In this document: in pieces, positions 48,168 through 58,600 of the stretch | Layout of the letters: each line of letters begins with the position of its first letter | How positions within the stretch are numbered: position 1 is the stretch's first letter | The notes under the pieces: generated by a model | The model's input: only the letters and a program-made list of their open reading frames with translations | Database searches by the model: none | What the model was told of the DNA's origin: nothing | Origin: Ampelocalamus luodianensis | Lineage: Eukaryota; Streptophyta; Magnoliopsida; Poales; Poaceae | Assembly (NCBI GenBank): GCA_036346255.1 | Contig: CM070625.1 | Location: forward strand, 32,616,520 to 32,680,519 | Direction: 5' to 3' | Length of the DNA stretch: 64,000 nucleotides | Translations under genes and position numbers: made by a program

Positions 48168-50615
48168 TCAACCAACATTTGAATAGTCTATGACATTTAA
48201 TTCATTTCTCAATTTGCAAAAACGGCCTTCATCTAATGGTTTGGTGAAAATATCCGCTAGCTGATCTTCGGTTCGGATGTGGCTAATTTCAATGTCTCTC
48301 TTGCCCACATGATCTCTCAAGAAATGGTGGCGAATGTCGATATGCTTGGTTCTTGAGTGTTGGACAGGATTATTTGCTATTTTCACCGCACTATCATTAT
48401 CACACAAAAGAGGCATTTTATCAATTTTAATCCCATAATCCATCAAAGTTTGCCTCATCCATAGCAATTGAGCACAACAACTTCCCGCGGAAACATATTC
48501 GGCTTCAGCGGTGGATAAAGCTATAGAATTTTGTTTCTTGGATGACCAAGATACTAAGGATCTCCCTAAGAATTGACAACTCTCTGAGGTGCTTTTTCTA
48601 TCCACTTTGCAACCCGCATAATCGGAATCCGAATATCCAATTAAATCAAACTTAGCACCTTTAGGAAACCATAGGCCAATGCTAGAGGACTGCTTTAAAT
48701 ATCTTAGTATTCTTTTTACGGCCACCAAGTGGCACTCTTTTGGAGAAGCTTGAAAACGTGCACACATGCAAACGCTAAACACAATATCGGGCCTAGATGC
48801 GGTAAGATAAAGCAAACTACCAATCATAGACCTATAAAGTTTTAAATCTACTGATTTACCTCCCTCATTTAGGTCGAGATGACCGTTTGTTGCCATGGGA
48901 GTTTTGATAGGTTTTGCATCCTCCATCCCAAATCTCTTGATCAAGTCCTTTGCATACTTTGTTTGGCTTATGAAAGTTCCATCTTTGAGTTGCTTAATTT
49001 GAAGTCCAAAAAAATAGCTAAGTTCTCCGATCATGGACATTTCAAATTCTCTAGACATCATATCACCAAATTCTTTGCAAAAATCTTGATTAGTAGAACC
49101 AAATATGATATCATCAACATAAATTTAACATACAAAGAAATCATCATCTAAGACTTTAGTAAACAGAGTTGAATCAATTTTCCCGATTTTGAACCCTTTT
49201 GAAACTAGAAAGTCTCTAAGGCGTTCATACCATGCTCTAGGAGCTTGTTCAAGACCGTAGAGCGCCTTGGAGAGTTTATAGACATGATTAGGATTCTTAG
49301 GATCTTCAAAACCAGGAGGTTGTTCAACAAATACAAGTTCGGATATTTCTCCATTTAGAAAAGCACTTTTGACATCCATTTGAAATAATTTAATATCAAA
49401 GCATGATGCAAAAGCAAGTAATATACGAATTGACTCAAGTCTAGCTACTGGAGCAAAAGTTTCACCGAAATCCAAACCTTCGACTTGAGATAAACCTTGT
49501 GCGACCAATCTTGCTTTGTTTCTTACAATTATACCATTTTCGTCTTGCTTGTTTCTAAACACCCATTTTGTACAAATGACATTGTGTTCTTTGGGTCGAT
49601 CCACCAATGTCCAAACTTCGTTTCGAGTGAAATTGTTAAGCTCTTCGTGCATTGCAATCATCCAATCCAGATCATCAAGTGCTTCATCTATATTCTTTGG
49701 CTCAAGAGAAGAGACAAAAGAGTAATGTTCACAAAATGAAGCGACACGAGATCGAGTTTGAACACCCTTACTTACATCACCCAATATTTGATCTATTGGA
49801 TGATCTTTTGCAATCGCATTGTGGATTCTTGGTGGTAGGTTGGATGGTTGATTATCTTCATTATTGTTTTCTTCCACTTGAATTTGGCTTGTTGTGGAAG
49901 TGGTAGGAGGTTCAACTTGAGTAGAAGATGATGGTTCATCTTTAGGTTTGATATCGCCAATTTGCATATTTTCCATAGCCTTTCTTAACAATTTATCACC
50001 TACATCATTCAAATTCTCATGCTCTTCTTGAGAGCTGTTAGTTTCATCAAATTGAACATCGTGCCTTTCTTCAACTAAACTGGAGTTTTGATTAAAGACA
50101 CGATATGCTTTGCTATTTGAAGAGTAACTAAACAAGAAACCAACATCACAACAACTTGCAAATTTTGTTAGACGAACACCCTTTTTCAAAATATAACACT
50201 TGCAACCAAAGACACGAAAATAAGAGATGTTCGGTTTTCTTCCAACAAGAAGTTCATAGGAAGTCTTTTTCAAAAGGCGATGCAAATAAAGACGATTTAT
50301 GGCATGACAAGCGGTGTTAATTGCTTCCGCCCAAAAGCTATCGGAAATATTATATTCATCAAGCATTGTCCTAACCATTTCAATTAATGTACGATTTTTC
50401 CTTTCTACAACTCTATTTTGCTCCGGAGTGTAGGTTGTAGAAAGTTCGTGCTTTATTCCAAGTTCATCACAAAAGTCTTCAACTTTAGTATTCTTGAACT
50501 CGGAACCATTATCACTACGAATTTTCTTTATTTTGAAATCAAATTCATTTTGAGCCCTTTTTGCAAAACTTTTGAAAATTTCGGAGGTTTCGCTCTTGTC
50601 ATCTAGAAAGAACAC
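48168..50615 (-). pseudogene. pol of the SIRE-like element: integrase core, reverse transcriptase, RNase H
   Basis: On the minus strand the frame from 50615 begins inside integrase (KIRSDNGSEFKN, then ERKNRTLIEMVRTML), passes an acidic linker, and enters copia-type reverse transcriptase (WVFRNKQDENG, LVAQGLSQVEG, MDVKSAFLNGE). An in-frame TAA near 49126 stands one codon before IYVDDIIFGST, which holds the catalytic DD. The same frame continues at 49061 to RNase H (SDSDYAGCKVDRKSTSES, STAEAEYVSAGSC) and ends at 48168 after DIFTKPL. One stop therefore splits an otherwise open frame of about 815 codons. Confidence 0.85.
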
Positions 50616-50647
50616 TCATGTATATCTAGAGTGATCATCCACGATAA

Positions 50648-51322
50648 CTAAACAATAACTATTTCCCCCGATACTCTTATAGGTAGTTGGCCCAAACAAA
50701 TCCTTATGTAAGAGTTCCAATGGTCTAGAGGTTGACATGATACTTTTGGAAGGATGAGAATTAGCGACTTGCTTTCCGGCTTATATGCACTACAAAGTCG
50801 ATTTTTCTCAAACTTCACATCTTTCAAGCCAACAACTAAATCATGTTTGAAAAGCTTTTTAAGTTGAATCATGCCAACATGAGCTAGCCTTCTATGCCAA
50901 AGCCAACCCAAAGAAATTTTTGCAATTAAATAAGTTTGTAAGCATGATGCATTTGAGGAGAAATCTACCAAGTAGAGATTTTCAAATCTAAAACCTTTAA
51001 AAACCAAAGCATTATCCTTTTCATTTGAAATTGAAACACATTTATTTGAGAAAGAGCAAATTAAGCCAAGATCACATATTTGAGCAACGGATAATAAATT
51101 AAAATTTAGTGATTCAACTAAAGATACATTAGAAATGGAAATGTCATTTGAGATAGCGATTTTACCCAATCCTATTACCTTTCCTTTACTATTATCTCCA
51201 AATGTGATCTTGTCACTTCCTTTTACGTTCTCGAATGTGGTGAACATTTTCCTATCACCAGTCATGTGTTGAGTGCATTCACTATCAAGCACCCAATGTT
51301 TTCCACCGGTCTTGTAGTTCAC
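50648..51322 (-). pseudogene. protease and pre-integrase part of the SIRE-like element
   Basis: On the minus strand it contains HWVLDSECTQHMTGD, the protease active-site region of copia elements, where the usual Asp-Ser-Gly reads Asp-Ser-Glu. The pre-integrase zinc-binding region follows (LWHRRLAHVGM). A frame change near 50770 and stops towards 50620 break the link to integrase. The Gly loss would be expected to inactivate the protease. Confidence 0.75.
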
Positions 51323-51336
51323 CTACAAAACAAAAA

Positions 51337-53211
51337 TCAAGTTCTTTTAGGTACCCAAATTTGTTTGGGTCCTTGGTGGTTAGTGACCAAGGTTTTAGGC
51401 ACCCAAATAGCATTCTTTTTAGCGCCTAAAATCGAAGTGCCAATGAATCTTACCATTATTTTACCATCTATAGATTTCTTAAGCATGTAGCAAGAATCAT
51501 AAATGCCATAGGATTTAACATTAATATTTGAGCAAGCATTTGATATGTGTTCTACCTTACCACATTTATTATAATATTTACCACTTTGCTTAACAAATCT
51601 TGGAGGTTTGTTTATCGGTTTCTTACATTTCTTGGGCACATACCCAAGTCCTTCCTTATTGAATGAGCACATTTGCTCACTCAATAACTTATCAAGGGTT
51701 GCTTTACCCTTGAAGCATCTTTCCAAGCTCTTACTTAGCTTGGTGACTTGCTCTTTCAACTCATGATTTTCAACAATTAGTAAAGGGTCACAAGTATTAT
51801 TCATGTCAACAATTGAATCATCATTTGAGCAACAAGGTATGGATAGCAAGTCATCACAAGAAGTAGAAATACTAGACATGGATTTAGCATTTGAAGCATT
51901 TTCTACTCTAGGCATATCATTCATTAAATCACAAGTAATACTAATATTTGAATGAGATTTTTCCATATCTTTTAGGAGGAGAGAATCATGAGCTTCCTTT
52001 AGCTCCTCATAAGAGTCTTTTAGAGAGATATACTCTTTCTTTAAGACTTTAAATTTTGATTTCTCTTTTCCAATATACTCATTTAAATCTTCAACCATGT
52101 CCATTAATTCATTATATGAAGGAGCATTATTATCAATGGATTTTACCTTATCTCCTTTTGCCATAAGGCATGTAGGAGACGCGAAGAGTGAAGGAGCTTC
52201 CTTTATGGCGATGCCGACAAGTCCTCTTTTCTTAGAAGATTCTTCATCACTTGATTCGGAGTCGGAATCCGAATATTCTTCATCAGAATCCCACTCTCAA
52301 ATGTGAGCTTCATTTTTGCCCTTTTTGTGAAGCTTTTTGAAAAGTTTCTTCTTTCCATCGAATTCCTTCTTCTTTGATGGTTTATCTTTGTCATCCTTCT
52401 TGTTGGGGCAATTTGAGATTATGTGTCCCTTTTCATCACATCCATAACAATGAATGTTGCTATATCGCTTGTTGTCACTTGAGAATTGCTCTTTCTTGTA
52501 CTTGTTGAAGTTGAAGTTTCGATGTGGGCATCTTCTCATTAATTTCTTCATTCTCCTCACAAGGAGAGTATACTCCTCATCCGAGTCTTCTTCTTCATCT
52601 TCATCATCACTTGACTCCGCTTTAACCTTGAAAGCAGTAATTTTCTTCTTGGATGAAGATGACTCCAAGAGCTCTTCCTTGTCCTTCTTGTATAGCTCGT
52701 TAGTGATGAGGTTGCCCAAAAGTCCAGTTGGTGTCATTCTTGGCAACTCGGGAGAGTTGAGAAATAATGTCATCAATGTCTCGTATTTATCCGGGAGCGC
52801 CCTAAGCATCTTGCGCACAACATCAACATCAAGAAGGTTAGTACCAAGACCTTTGAGTTCATTCACAATGTTGTTGAGTCTTGAATACATCTCGGTGATG
52901 TTTTCATGAGGCAACATTACGAGTGTCTCATATTTAATCCGAAGCCTATGCAATTTGGCTTCTTTGACCGTGGATGTGCCCTCATGAATTTCGGAGATGG
53001 TAGTCAAAATAGCATGAGCGGTTTCCAAATTGCTCACCCTATTGAACTCATCCGCGTTCAAAGCACCAAATAGAGCATTCATAGCTTGAACATCTAAATG
53101 AGCATTACGTTCATCTTGAACCGTGGAGTTTGTTGGATCAAGAGGCATAACATAACCCTCATTTACAATTTTCCATATGTTCGGACTCATGGCCTTTAAG
53201 AAAATGGACAT
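51337..53211 (-). pseudogene. gag of the SIRE-like element
   Basis: On the minus strand one frame runs 53211-52297: a copia gag core (ETAHAILTTISEIHEGT), an acidic stretch and a CCHC knuckle (CYGCDEKGHIISNC). After a single stop near 52297 the same frame continues (52164-51337) as a coiled, Lys/Glu-rich region with a second, altered knuckle (YNKCGKVEHISNAC, first Cys replaced by Tyr/Asn context). Long two-knuckle gags are typical of SIRE-like elements. Confidence 0.8.
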
Positions 53212-53326
53212 TCTAATTTTTCAATAAGAATAATTTGAGCCATCAAACAAATAAGCATTTCCTATAGGCACACCCTCACTAGCCATCCTTTCTCTCTTAG
53301 ACGGTAAAGTCTAACAAATTGAGAGA

Positions 53327-53342
53327 CCTTGCTCTGATACCA
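53327..53342 (-). promoter_or_regulatory. primer binding site of the SIRE-like element
   Basis: On the minus strand TGGTATCAGAGCAAGG follows the LTR after two bases. It is complementary to the initiator methionine tRNA 3' end. Confidence 0.9.
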
Positions 53343-53344
53343 CC

Positions 53345-54820
53345 TGTAGGATTAAGGATAACCGACTAGAGGGGGGGTGAATAGGAGGTTTTTAAACTTT
53401 TTGAACAAATTAACAAGTTAAGCCAATTAACAACTTAGTCTAAACAAGTTATACTTCTAGCTAAGCAATACAAGCAGAATGATTAAGCTAGAAATACAAA
53501 TGCGGAAGAGTAAAGACTAGAAATGACCACAATGAGACAACGTTGTTTTCCCGTAGTATCGAAGACTTGTCGGTCTTCACTAGTCTACGTTGAGGAAGCT
53601 TGACCACTCAAGCCGGCTCCACGAATTAAGCCTTCCCTCGATCACTATGGTTGTTCTTCCTCCGTTCCGGAGATGGTGAACACCGAACCACTCACAATCT
53701 TGGCACCGAGCCTCTTCACAACCTTCTTGAAGAGATCACCGTGCAAGCACCGCCAAGCCGTCTAGGAGTTCGGCAAAACTCTAAGAGTAACAAATCGATG
53801 ACCTTCGCTTGACAACTCACAAGTGCAATGGGATCAATCTAGAATGAATGAATGCACTTGAATGAACTCAACCACCTTACAATAAATGCATAAAGGAATT
53901 TTGGTGATGAGTGAATGCTCAAGGCTCTCAAGGCTCTATTGATGTTAAAATAAACACTAGCTTGCAGCCCTTGAGCAGTTGGGGGGGGGGGTATAAATTC
54001 CTCCCACCAACAAATATAACCGTTGGGAAGGAAATCCCCAGAAATCAGTGAATTACGGTACTACCGCCAAGTATATGCGGTACTCCGATATACGCACCAA
54101 CTCAGTAGCGACTCTGGAAGGCATTAAATGCATCGATATAGCTGTTATAGTTGCAAGCGGTACTACCGCTTTCCGATCATACCACCGGCGGCGGTACTAC
54201 TGGTTCACGAGAAATCCCAAAAGGATTGCTCTGGAAAAACGTCCGTCACTTAATCGGTACTCAGGGGTGTGCGGTAGTTCCGCTTTAAACGGCGGTACTA
54301 CCGTTACGAGGGTTTGCAAAACACCCAAAACAAGTTCTCGGAAAAAACATACGCTTTTTACACGGAGCGGCCGAGTGCGATAGTACCATGATACAAGCCC
54401 GGTTGTACCGTTTTCGAGTATCTGCGCGTAAACACGCGGTACTACCGATTAACAACGATTCATCGGATGCTTTTCAAAAGGAAATTCAATTGCATGCATG
54501 ATCCTAAATTGATCCTCAAGGCACAAGAATATGCTATCAAGTTACTTGGACATGATCCCTCTTAATAATACGGTATTTATCCTATAATCCGGTCTTTCAA
54601 CCATTTCTCCTAAGACCGGTAAAATGTAAAAGGATCCTAAGCTATTTGTACCTTGACTTTGATCCATATTTGATCTTCACGATATCCTTTACTATGCATC
54701 TTCAAGATCATACTCACCATTTGGACTTAACCTAGTAAATACTCAACAAACACATAAGTCCCATATTCACATATTATCATTAATTACCAAAACCAATTTT
54801 TAGGGGTCTAGATGCTTTCA
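53345..54820 (-). repeat. 5' LTR of the SIRE-like element
   Basis: This 1476-bp LTR matches 28468-29989. The motif array (about 54050-54450) is shorter and more damaged than in the other copy, with many small deletions in GCGGTACTACCGC-type sites, while the flanking bases match well. Confidence 0.85.
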
Positions 54821-54827
54821 ATTTCCC

Positions 54828-55175
54828 GGGAGTATGTACTCCCACTTCGTATATATCACTTAAACGAATATATTATACTTCTTTATCACTCTCGGTATAC
54901 TTGAATACCAATTATAAGATACTCCAATGTGACTTGATCGAAAAAATTTCATTGGAGCCCTTTATTTTTGCTATCTACCCTTTTTATATATAAAAAGAAG
55001 TATGCACACAAATATTACAATAAAAAGTGGACTTTAATGAATTTTTTTCATGAAACTCACTTTAGGGTATCTTATAATTATTATTGGAGTATACTCAAAT
55101 AGATAAAGAGATATCACCATACGATTTAAGTGGTATATGAGAAGCGGGAGTACGTACTCCCAGGAGTACCATACC
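54828..55175. mobile_element. hairpin MITE, left end truncated
   Basis: GGGAGTATGTACTCCCAC and about 40 following bases are the reverse complement of the right end (to GGGAGTACGTACTCCC, 55146-55161). Inner parts also pair, for example TTATAAGATACTCC with the region near 55070-55090, so almost the whole unit folds back. On the right the element seems to run on to about 55175 (AGGAGTACCATACC); the matching left bases are absent next to the SIRE-like LTR. It has no coding capacity and its superfamily is not certain. Confidence 0.6.
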
Positions 55176-55182
55176 ATTTTCC

Positions 55183-55227
<45 letters not shown>
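55183..55227. repeat. (TA)n(TG)n microsatellite
   Basis: About 8 TA units are followed by about 14 TG units. Confidence 0.95.
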
Positions 55228-55696
55228 TCATGTTCTAGAGATCTAAATACACGTATGACGTATGCTTGGTCACTAAATACTACTTGCCGTTAGACGACAT
55301 ATGATCACCAATCATGGCGCTTGTTCGAGGCGCATGCAAGTTCACACCTCTTAAGCTAACGACGAGATCAAACAAAGCGAGTCCTGGGCTCTAGAGAGAG
55401 CACCCAACATGGCCCAAGGCATTTTGTCCCAGCTCGGCCAAGGCGAAGACCACAAAAAATTGTCAACCAACTGCGGACGCAGCGCGATTACATTAACACC
55501 GTTCTGTTTCCACACGGGCCGTGCATCAAGCCAAGCTCCTGCGGTTGTTGCGGCTCGTTCTCTCCCGATGAAGGATCTTTGGGCCTCTGCGCTTGTGCAT
55601 TAGTTAGCTGGGCTAATCTACTGGGGGCGTACGGTGGGAATACGGTCCCTAGTTGCTCCCTAAAAAAAACACCACTAGGGATTTGAGAACTATGGG
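55228..55696. other. unassigned intergenic DNA
   Basis: One short open frame (55409-55603) has no recognisable motif and no promoter in front, so I do not call it a gene. Nothing else is seen. Confidence 0.4.
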
Positions 55697-55960
55697 AAAT
55701 AGAGAGAAAAAAGCTTATTAAGAAAGGAATTATCGAGGATTTGTCACCATTAATAGGTGCATTTGAGAATTAGGGCTACATGTCAGTGAAACACTGACAC
55801 ATCGAGAGGTAAATCTTCAAATGCATCAATGGTAAATAGAGAAAAAAACATATTAAGAAAGGAATTATCGAGAATTTGTCACTATAAATAAATATATTTA
55901 AGAATTACGGCCACGTATCGGGAAGCGTGGCGGTAAATCCTGATATGCATCTAAACAGTA
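55697..55960. repeat. two diverged tandem repeats of about 130 bp
   Basis: AATAGAGAGAAAAAAGC and the following bases (55697-55832) recur in diverged form from 55833, sharing TATTAAGAAAGGAATTATCG. The second unit runs into the left end of the Mutator-like element. They may be part of its terminal region. Confidence 0.6.
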
Positions 55961-56245
55961 AATCCTTGTATGAATTTTTGGCGGATACGGTCAGTTTACG
56001 AATCGTATTTACACTTCTGACCATACGCAAACGGTATTTGCAAAAATAACGCGCGCCGATCACCCAGCGCGCGTTCTTTGTGCGCCACGTCGAGCGCGTA
56101 GCGCGCGCACCCGCGCCCGCTCGGTCCCACCACCGCGCTGCGAGGCGCCACGCTCACCTGCGCTGCGTGCACGCGTTTTTTTCAATTTTTTTCTTTTTTC
56201 AATTTTTTAGATGTAGAAACATTTTTTTAAAAAAATTGCTCTGAT

Positions 56246-56263
56246 GGTGAGCACGTGCTCACC
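56246..56263. promoter_or_regulatory. perfect 18-bp palindrome with G-box core
   Basis: GGTGAGCACGTGCTCACC is a perfect inverted repeat centred on CACGTG, a bHLH/bZIP binding core in plants. It lies in the left arm of the Mutator-like element. The corresponding place in the right arm is not palindromic. Function is unknown. Confidence 0.5.
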
Positions 56264-56648
56264 TGCGCCACCACCTGTAGCATTTTTGTTTTTTTTTTTA
56301 AAAAATTATTTATTTTTGTTTTTAAATCATTTATGCATATTTTTGTAAGAATTTTTAATATAGTAAACAGGGTCCAACAATTATGAATTTTTGTGGAGCC
56401 TTTCGACATGTGTACTTGCTTGTGTAATATTTTCAAAATTTTATCTATTATGAATTTTCTTGAAAATTCATTTAAATATATTGTAAATAGGGTTTCATCA
56501 TTTCATGTGACTTGGAATGATTTCATGAAATTTTGTCCATTATCCCACCGTCCCTCCTCCCTACTCCGCACATCTGTCGCCTCGTCCGAGAAATTCGGCG
56601 CCAAATCGTGAATTCCGGTGCTAACGCCGCGACTCCTTCTCGCTCGGC

Positions 56649-56656
56649 TATAAATA
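56649..56656 (+). promoter_or_regulatory. probable TATA box inside the Mutator-like element
   Basis: CTATAAATACG stands in a GC-richer region next to the left arm and is followed by a short leader with ATG codons and a possible donor (CAGGTAATTTG near 56737). This looks like a promoter and first exon carried by the element. Confidence 0.45.
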
Positions 56657-56984
56657 CGAACTCTAGCACTCGCTCGTCGCTCAGCCTTGATTGATTACTT
56701 CTCCCGAATGGCTGATTGATTACTTCCTCTAAAGGACAGGTAATTTGTGCTATATTTTTGCCATTATTATCGTAGTCATAATTAGTCAGTCTTAGTCAGC
56801 TAGTCGTAATTAGATAGTTTAGGGGTAATTAATTAGTCGTAATTAGTTAGTTGACTAGTAATGAATTAGTTTAGTATTAATGAATTAGTTTAGTGGTAAT
56901 TAACTTTGTTAGTCGTATGTAGAAAAATGTTATGGCTTAAATTGGATACTTATCTTCTCTTAATTTCAAAAAAATTTAGATGTG

Positions 56985-57240
56985 TTTCATGAACACCTAC
57001 GCTGAGAAGGAGGTGGGTTTCTGTGCAAAGTTGTGGTGCATACTTTAGGGTTTGGGCTCGATCCACCAAAGAGTATCATGGCTTCACTATCAACAAATGC
57101 GGCAAAGAAATGTGGCGCGTCAAGGTCACCGTCTACTCGAAGAGCCATCTACGAGAGACATATCCTATCACTTCACGGTAGAGAGGAGCGGACAAGCTCG
57201 GGATGCAAGATAAAACCCTAATGTGGATACTATTCTTTAA
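56985..57240 (+). pseudogene. captured-looking coding fragment in the Mutator-like element
   Basis: One frame from 57071 reads EYHGFTINKCGKEMWRVKV and continues open for about 35 residues, without a start codon. Upstream, another frame reads TYAEKEVGFCAKLW. The composition is that of coding DNA, but I do not recognise the family. It may be a piece of host or transposase-related gene carried between the arms. It is broken by stops and frame changes. Confidence 0.4.
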
Positions 57241-57250
57241 TACTACATCG

Positions 57251-57430
57251 CACCACAGGTTGGATAGGCTTGTACATAAACCCAAATAGGGGAAATACGT
57301 GGCGTGTAGATCATATAACGATGTCCGTAGCCTTGGCACACGAGTGGAGGTTACGGTCCATCGTTATATGATCTGCATCACGCATTTTCTCGGTTGGTTC
57401 ATGTACAAGTTTATCTAGCTTGTGGTATAA
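57251..57430. repeat. long imperfect hairpin inside the Mutator-like element
   Basis: AGATCATATAACGATG (57308-57323) is the exact reverse complement of 57359-57374. Pairing continues outward with mismatches, for example CTTGTACAT near 57269 with ATGTACAAG near 57402, and ACCACAGG near 57252 with the region near 57425. The loop is about 20 bases. A transcript would form a stem of some 80 bp. Confidence 0.7.
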
Positions 57431-58094
57431 TATGTGTTGTCATATTGTATATCGACATCTCCAATGGAGTTGCAATGCAGCGTTTTTTCTATACATTCCA
57501 AGTCACATGAAATGATGAAACCCTATTTACAATATACTTAAATGAATTTTCGAGAAAAAATCATAATGGATAAAATTTTGAAAATATTACACATGCAAAT
57601 ACACAGTGTCAGAAGGCCCCACAAATTTTTTTTATAATTTTTGGACCCTGTTTACTATATTTAAAAATTCTTACAAAAATATGCATAAATAATTTTTTAA
57701 AAAAACAAAAACATAAATGATTTTTAAAAAAAACAAAAACAAAAAATGCTACGATGGTGGCGAAGGTGTGCGCCGCCCATCATAGCAAATTTTTTTAAAA
57801 AAATGTTTCTACATCTAAAAAGGAAAAAAATTGAAAAAAAACACGTCTGGCGCGTAGCGCAGGTGAGCGTCTTGCCACGTGGTGGTGGGACGAGGCGGCG
57901 CGGGGTGGCGCGCGCGCGCCGACGCGTGGTAACACTGCCTATGGCCGCAGGTGGTGTTGTGCACTCGTTGTTATATTTTGCAAATACGATTTGCGAATGA
58001 TCAGAAATGTAAATACGATTCGTATTCGTAAACTGACCGTATCCGCCAAAGATTCATCCTCGTATCACCGTTAATAGATTGTGCTAGGCATAGT

Positions 58095-58143
58095 AGGCCC
58101 ATTTGCTCCCAAAACCCTAGCCCACCAGTCTTCACTATATATA
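58095..58143 (+). promoter_or_regulatory. plant promoter with two site II boxes, telo-box and TATA
   Basis: AGGCCCA (58095-58101) and AGCCCA (58119-58124) are site II elements in reverse orientation. AAACCCTAG (58112-58120) is a telo-box. TATATATA stands at 58136-58143, followed by a CT-rich start region (CTCTGCCTCCCACGCC). Site II plus telo-box is known from promoters of plant ribosomal-protein and snoRNA genes. It directly adjoins the right arm of the Mutator-like element. Confidence 0.6.
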
Positions 58144-58164
58144 CTCCCAAGCTCTGCCTCCCAC

Positions 58165-58600
58165 GCCGTCTCCTCTCCCAATCATGGACCCCTTACGCAG
58201 CCGCCACTCCCCCAGTCTATGAATGCAATCTTCTTCTTGTAGTGCAGAAGGCTGACGAGTTGTTCTTCTTGTTGGCTCTGCAATCTGTGACGCTTGTTTG
58301 GTTTCTTGGTTTTGTTTTCTGAGGGATGGGGAACCTGCTGGTTTCCTACCACTGATTGAGAGAAACCAATGGATCCTTCTGAGCCTGCCCAGTCCAATGA
58401 TGATTTCTATGCTTTTACTCTAATCTTGGTTGATCTGTTCCAACTGCTTGTTCCGTTGCAGTTTTTGTTCCGTTGTAGAAAATAAAGAGCAAGGTTTGCT
58501 CCGGTTGATGTGAGGATAAACCTTCACAGAAACCCATTGATGTGTTGACCCGAAAATTCAGACTACAATTATCTTATCAACCGCGGAATCATGCCCAAGA
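58165..58600 (+). other. unrecognised transcript candidate behind the site II/telo-box promoter
   Basis: Two tiny frames are present: a 12-codon one from 58184 (MDPLRSRHSPSL) and a 38-codon one from 58369 (MDPSEPAQSNDDFYAF, then hydrophobic). I found no snoRNA box C/D pair (ATGATGA near 58397 has no CTGA in the next 200 bases) and no known protein. It may be a non-coding host transcript, a gene with only its first exon left, or a small-protein gene. Confidence 0.35.

Larger units (their letters stand above)
28468..54820 (-). mobile_element. SIRE-like (Maximus type) Ty1/copia element, minus strand, host of nest B
   Basis: LTRs of about 1.5 kb start TGAAAGCATCTAGACC and end CCTTAATCCTACA on the minus strand. 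Primer site, gag-pol in copia order (integrase before reverse transcriptase), an extra ORF after pol and a purine tract lie between them. The long extra ORF in envelope position is typical of the SIRE/Maximus branch. A complete Tekay-like element (30589-45714) is inserted near the end of that ORF. The outer flanks (GATGG left, ATTTC right) do not match, so no target duplication is visible. The left end of the adjacent MITE is also missing. Confidence 0.85.
55960..58070. mobile_element. Mutator-like element with about 560-bp terminal inverted repeats
   Basis: The left arm (about 55960-56520, beginning near GGCGGATACGGTCAGTTTACG) is matched in reverse complement by the right arm (about 57494-58070). 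The arms share the outer 90 bases, a GC-rich block and a long AT-rich inner part ending in ATTCCAAGTCAC. Long arms and a non-transposase interior suit a Mutator-like or Pack-MULE element. The exact termini and 9-bp duplication were not resolved. No transposase frame is present, so it would depend on another element. Confidence 0.7.

Noticed and set aside
58390..58600. Box C/D snoRNA behind the telo-box promoter (ATGATGA near 58397)
   Set aside because: No CTGA box D follows at a fitting distance on that strand and no end stem is seen.
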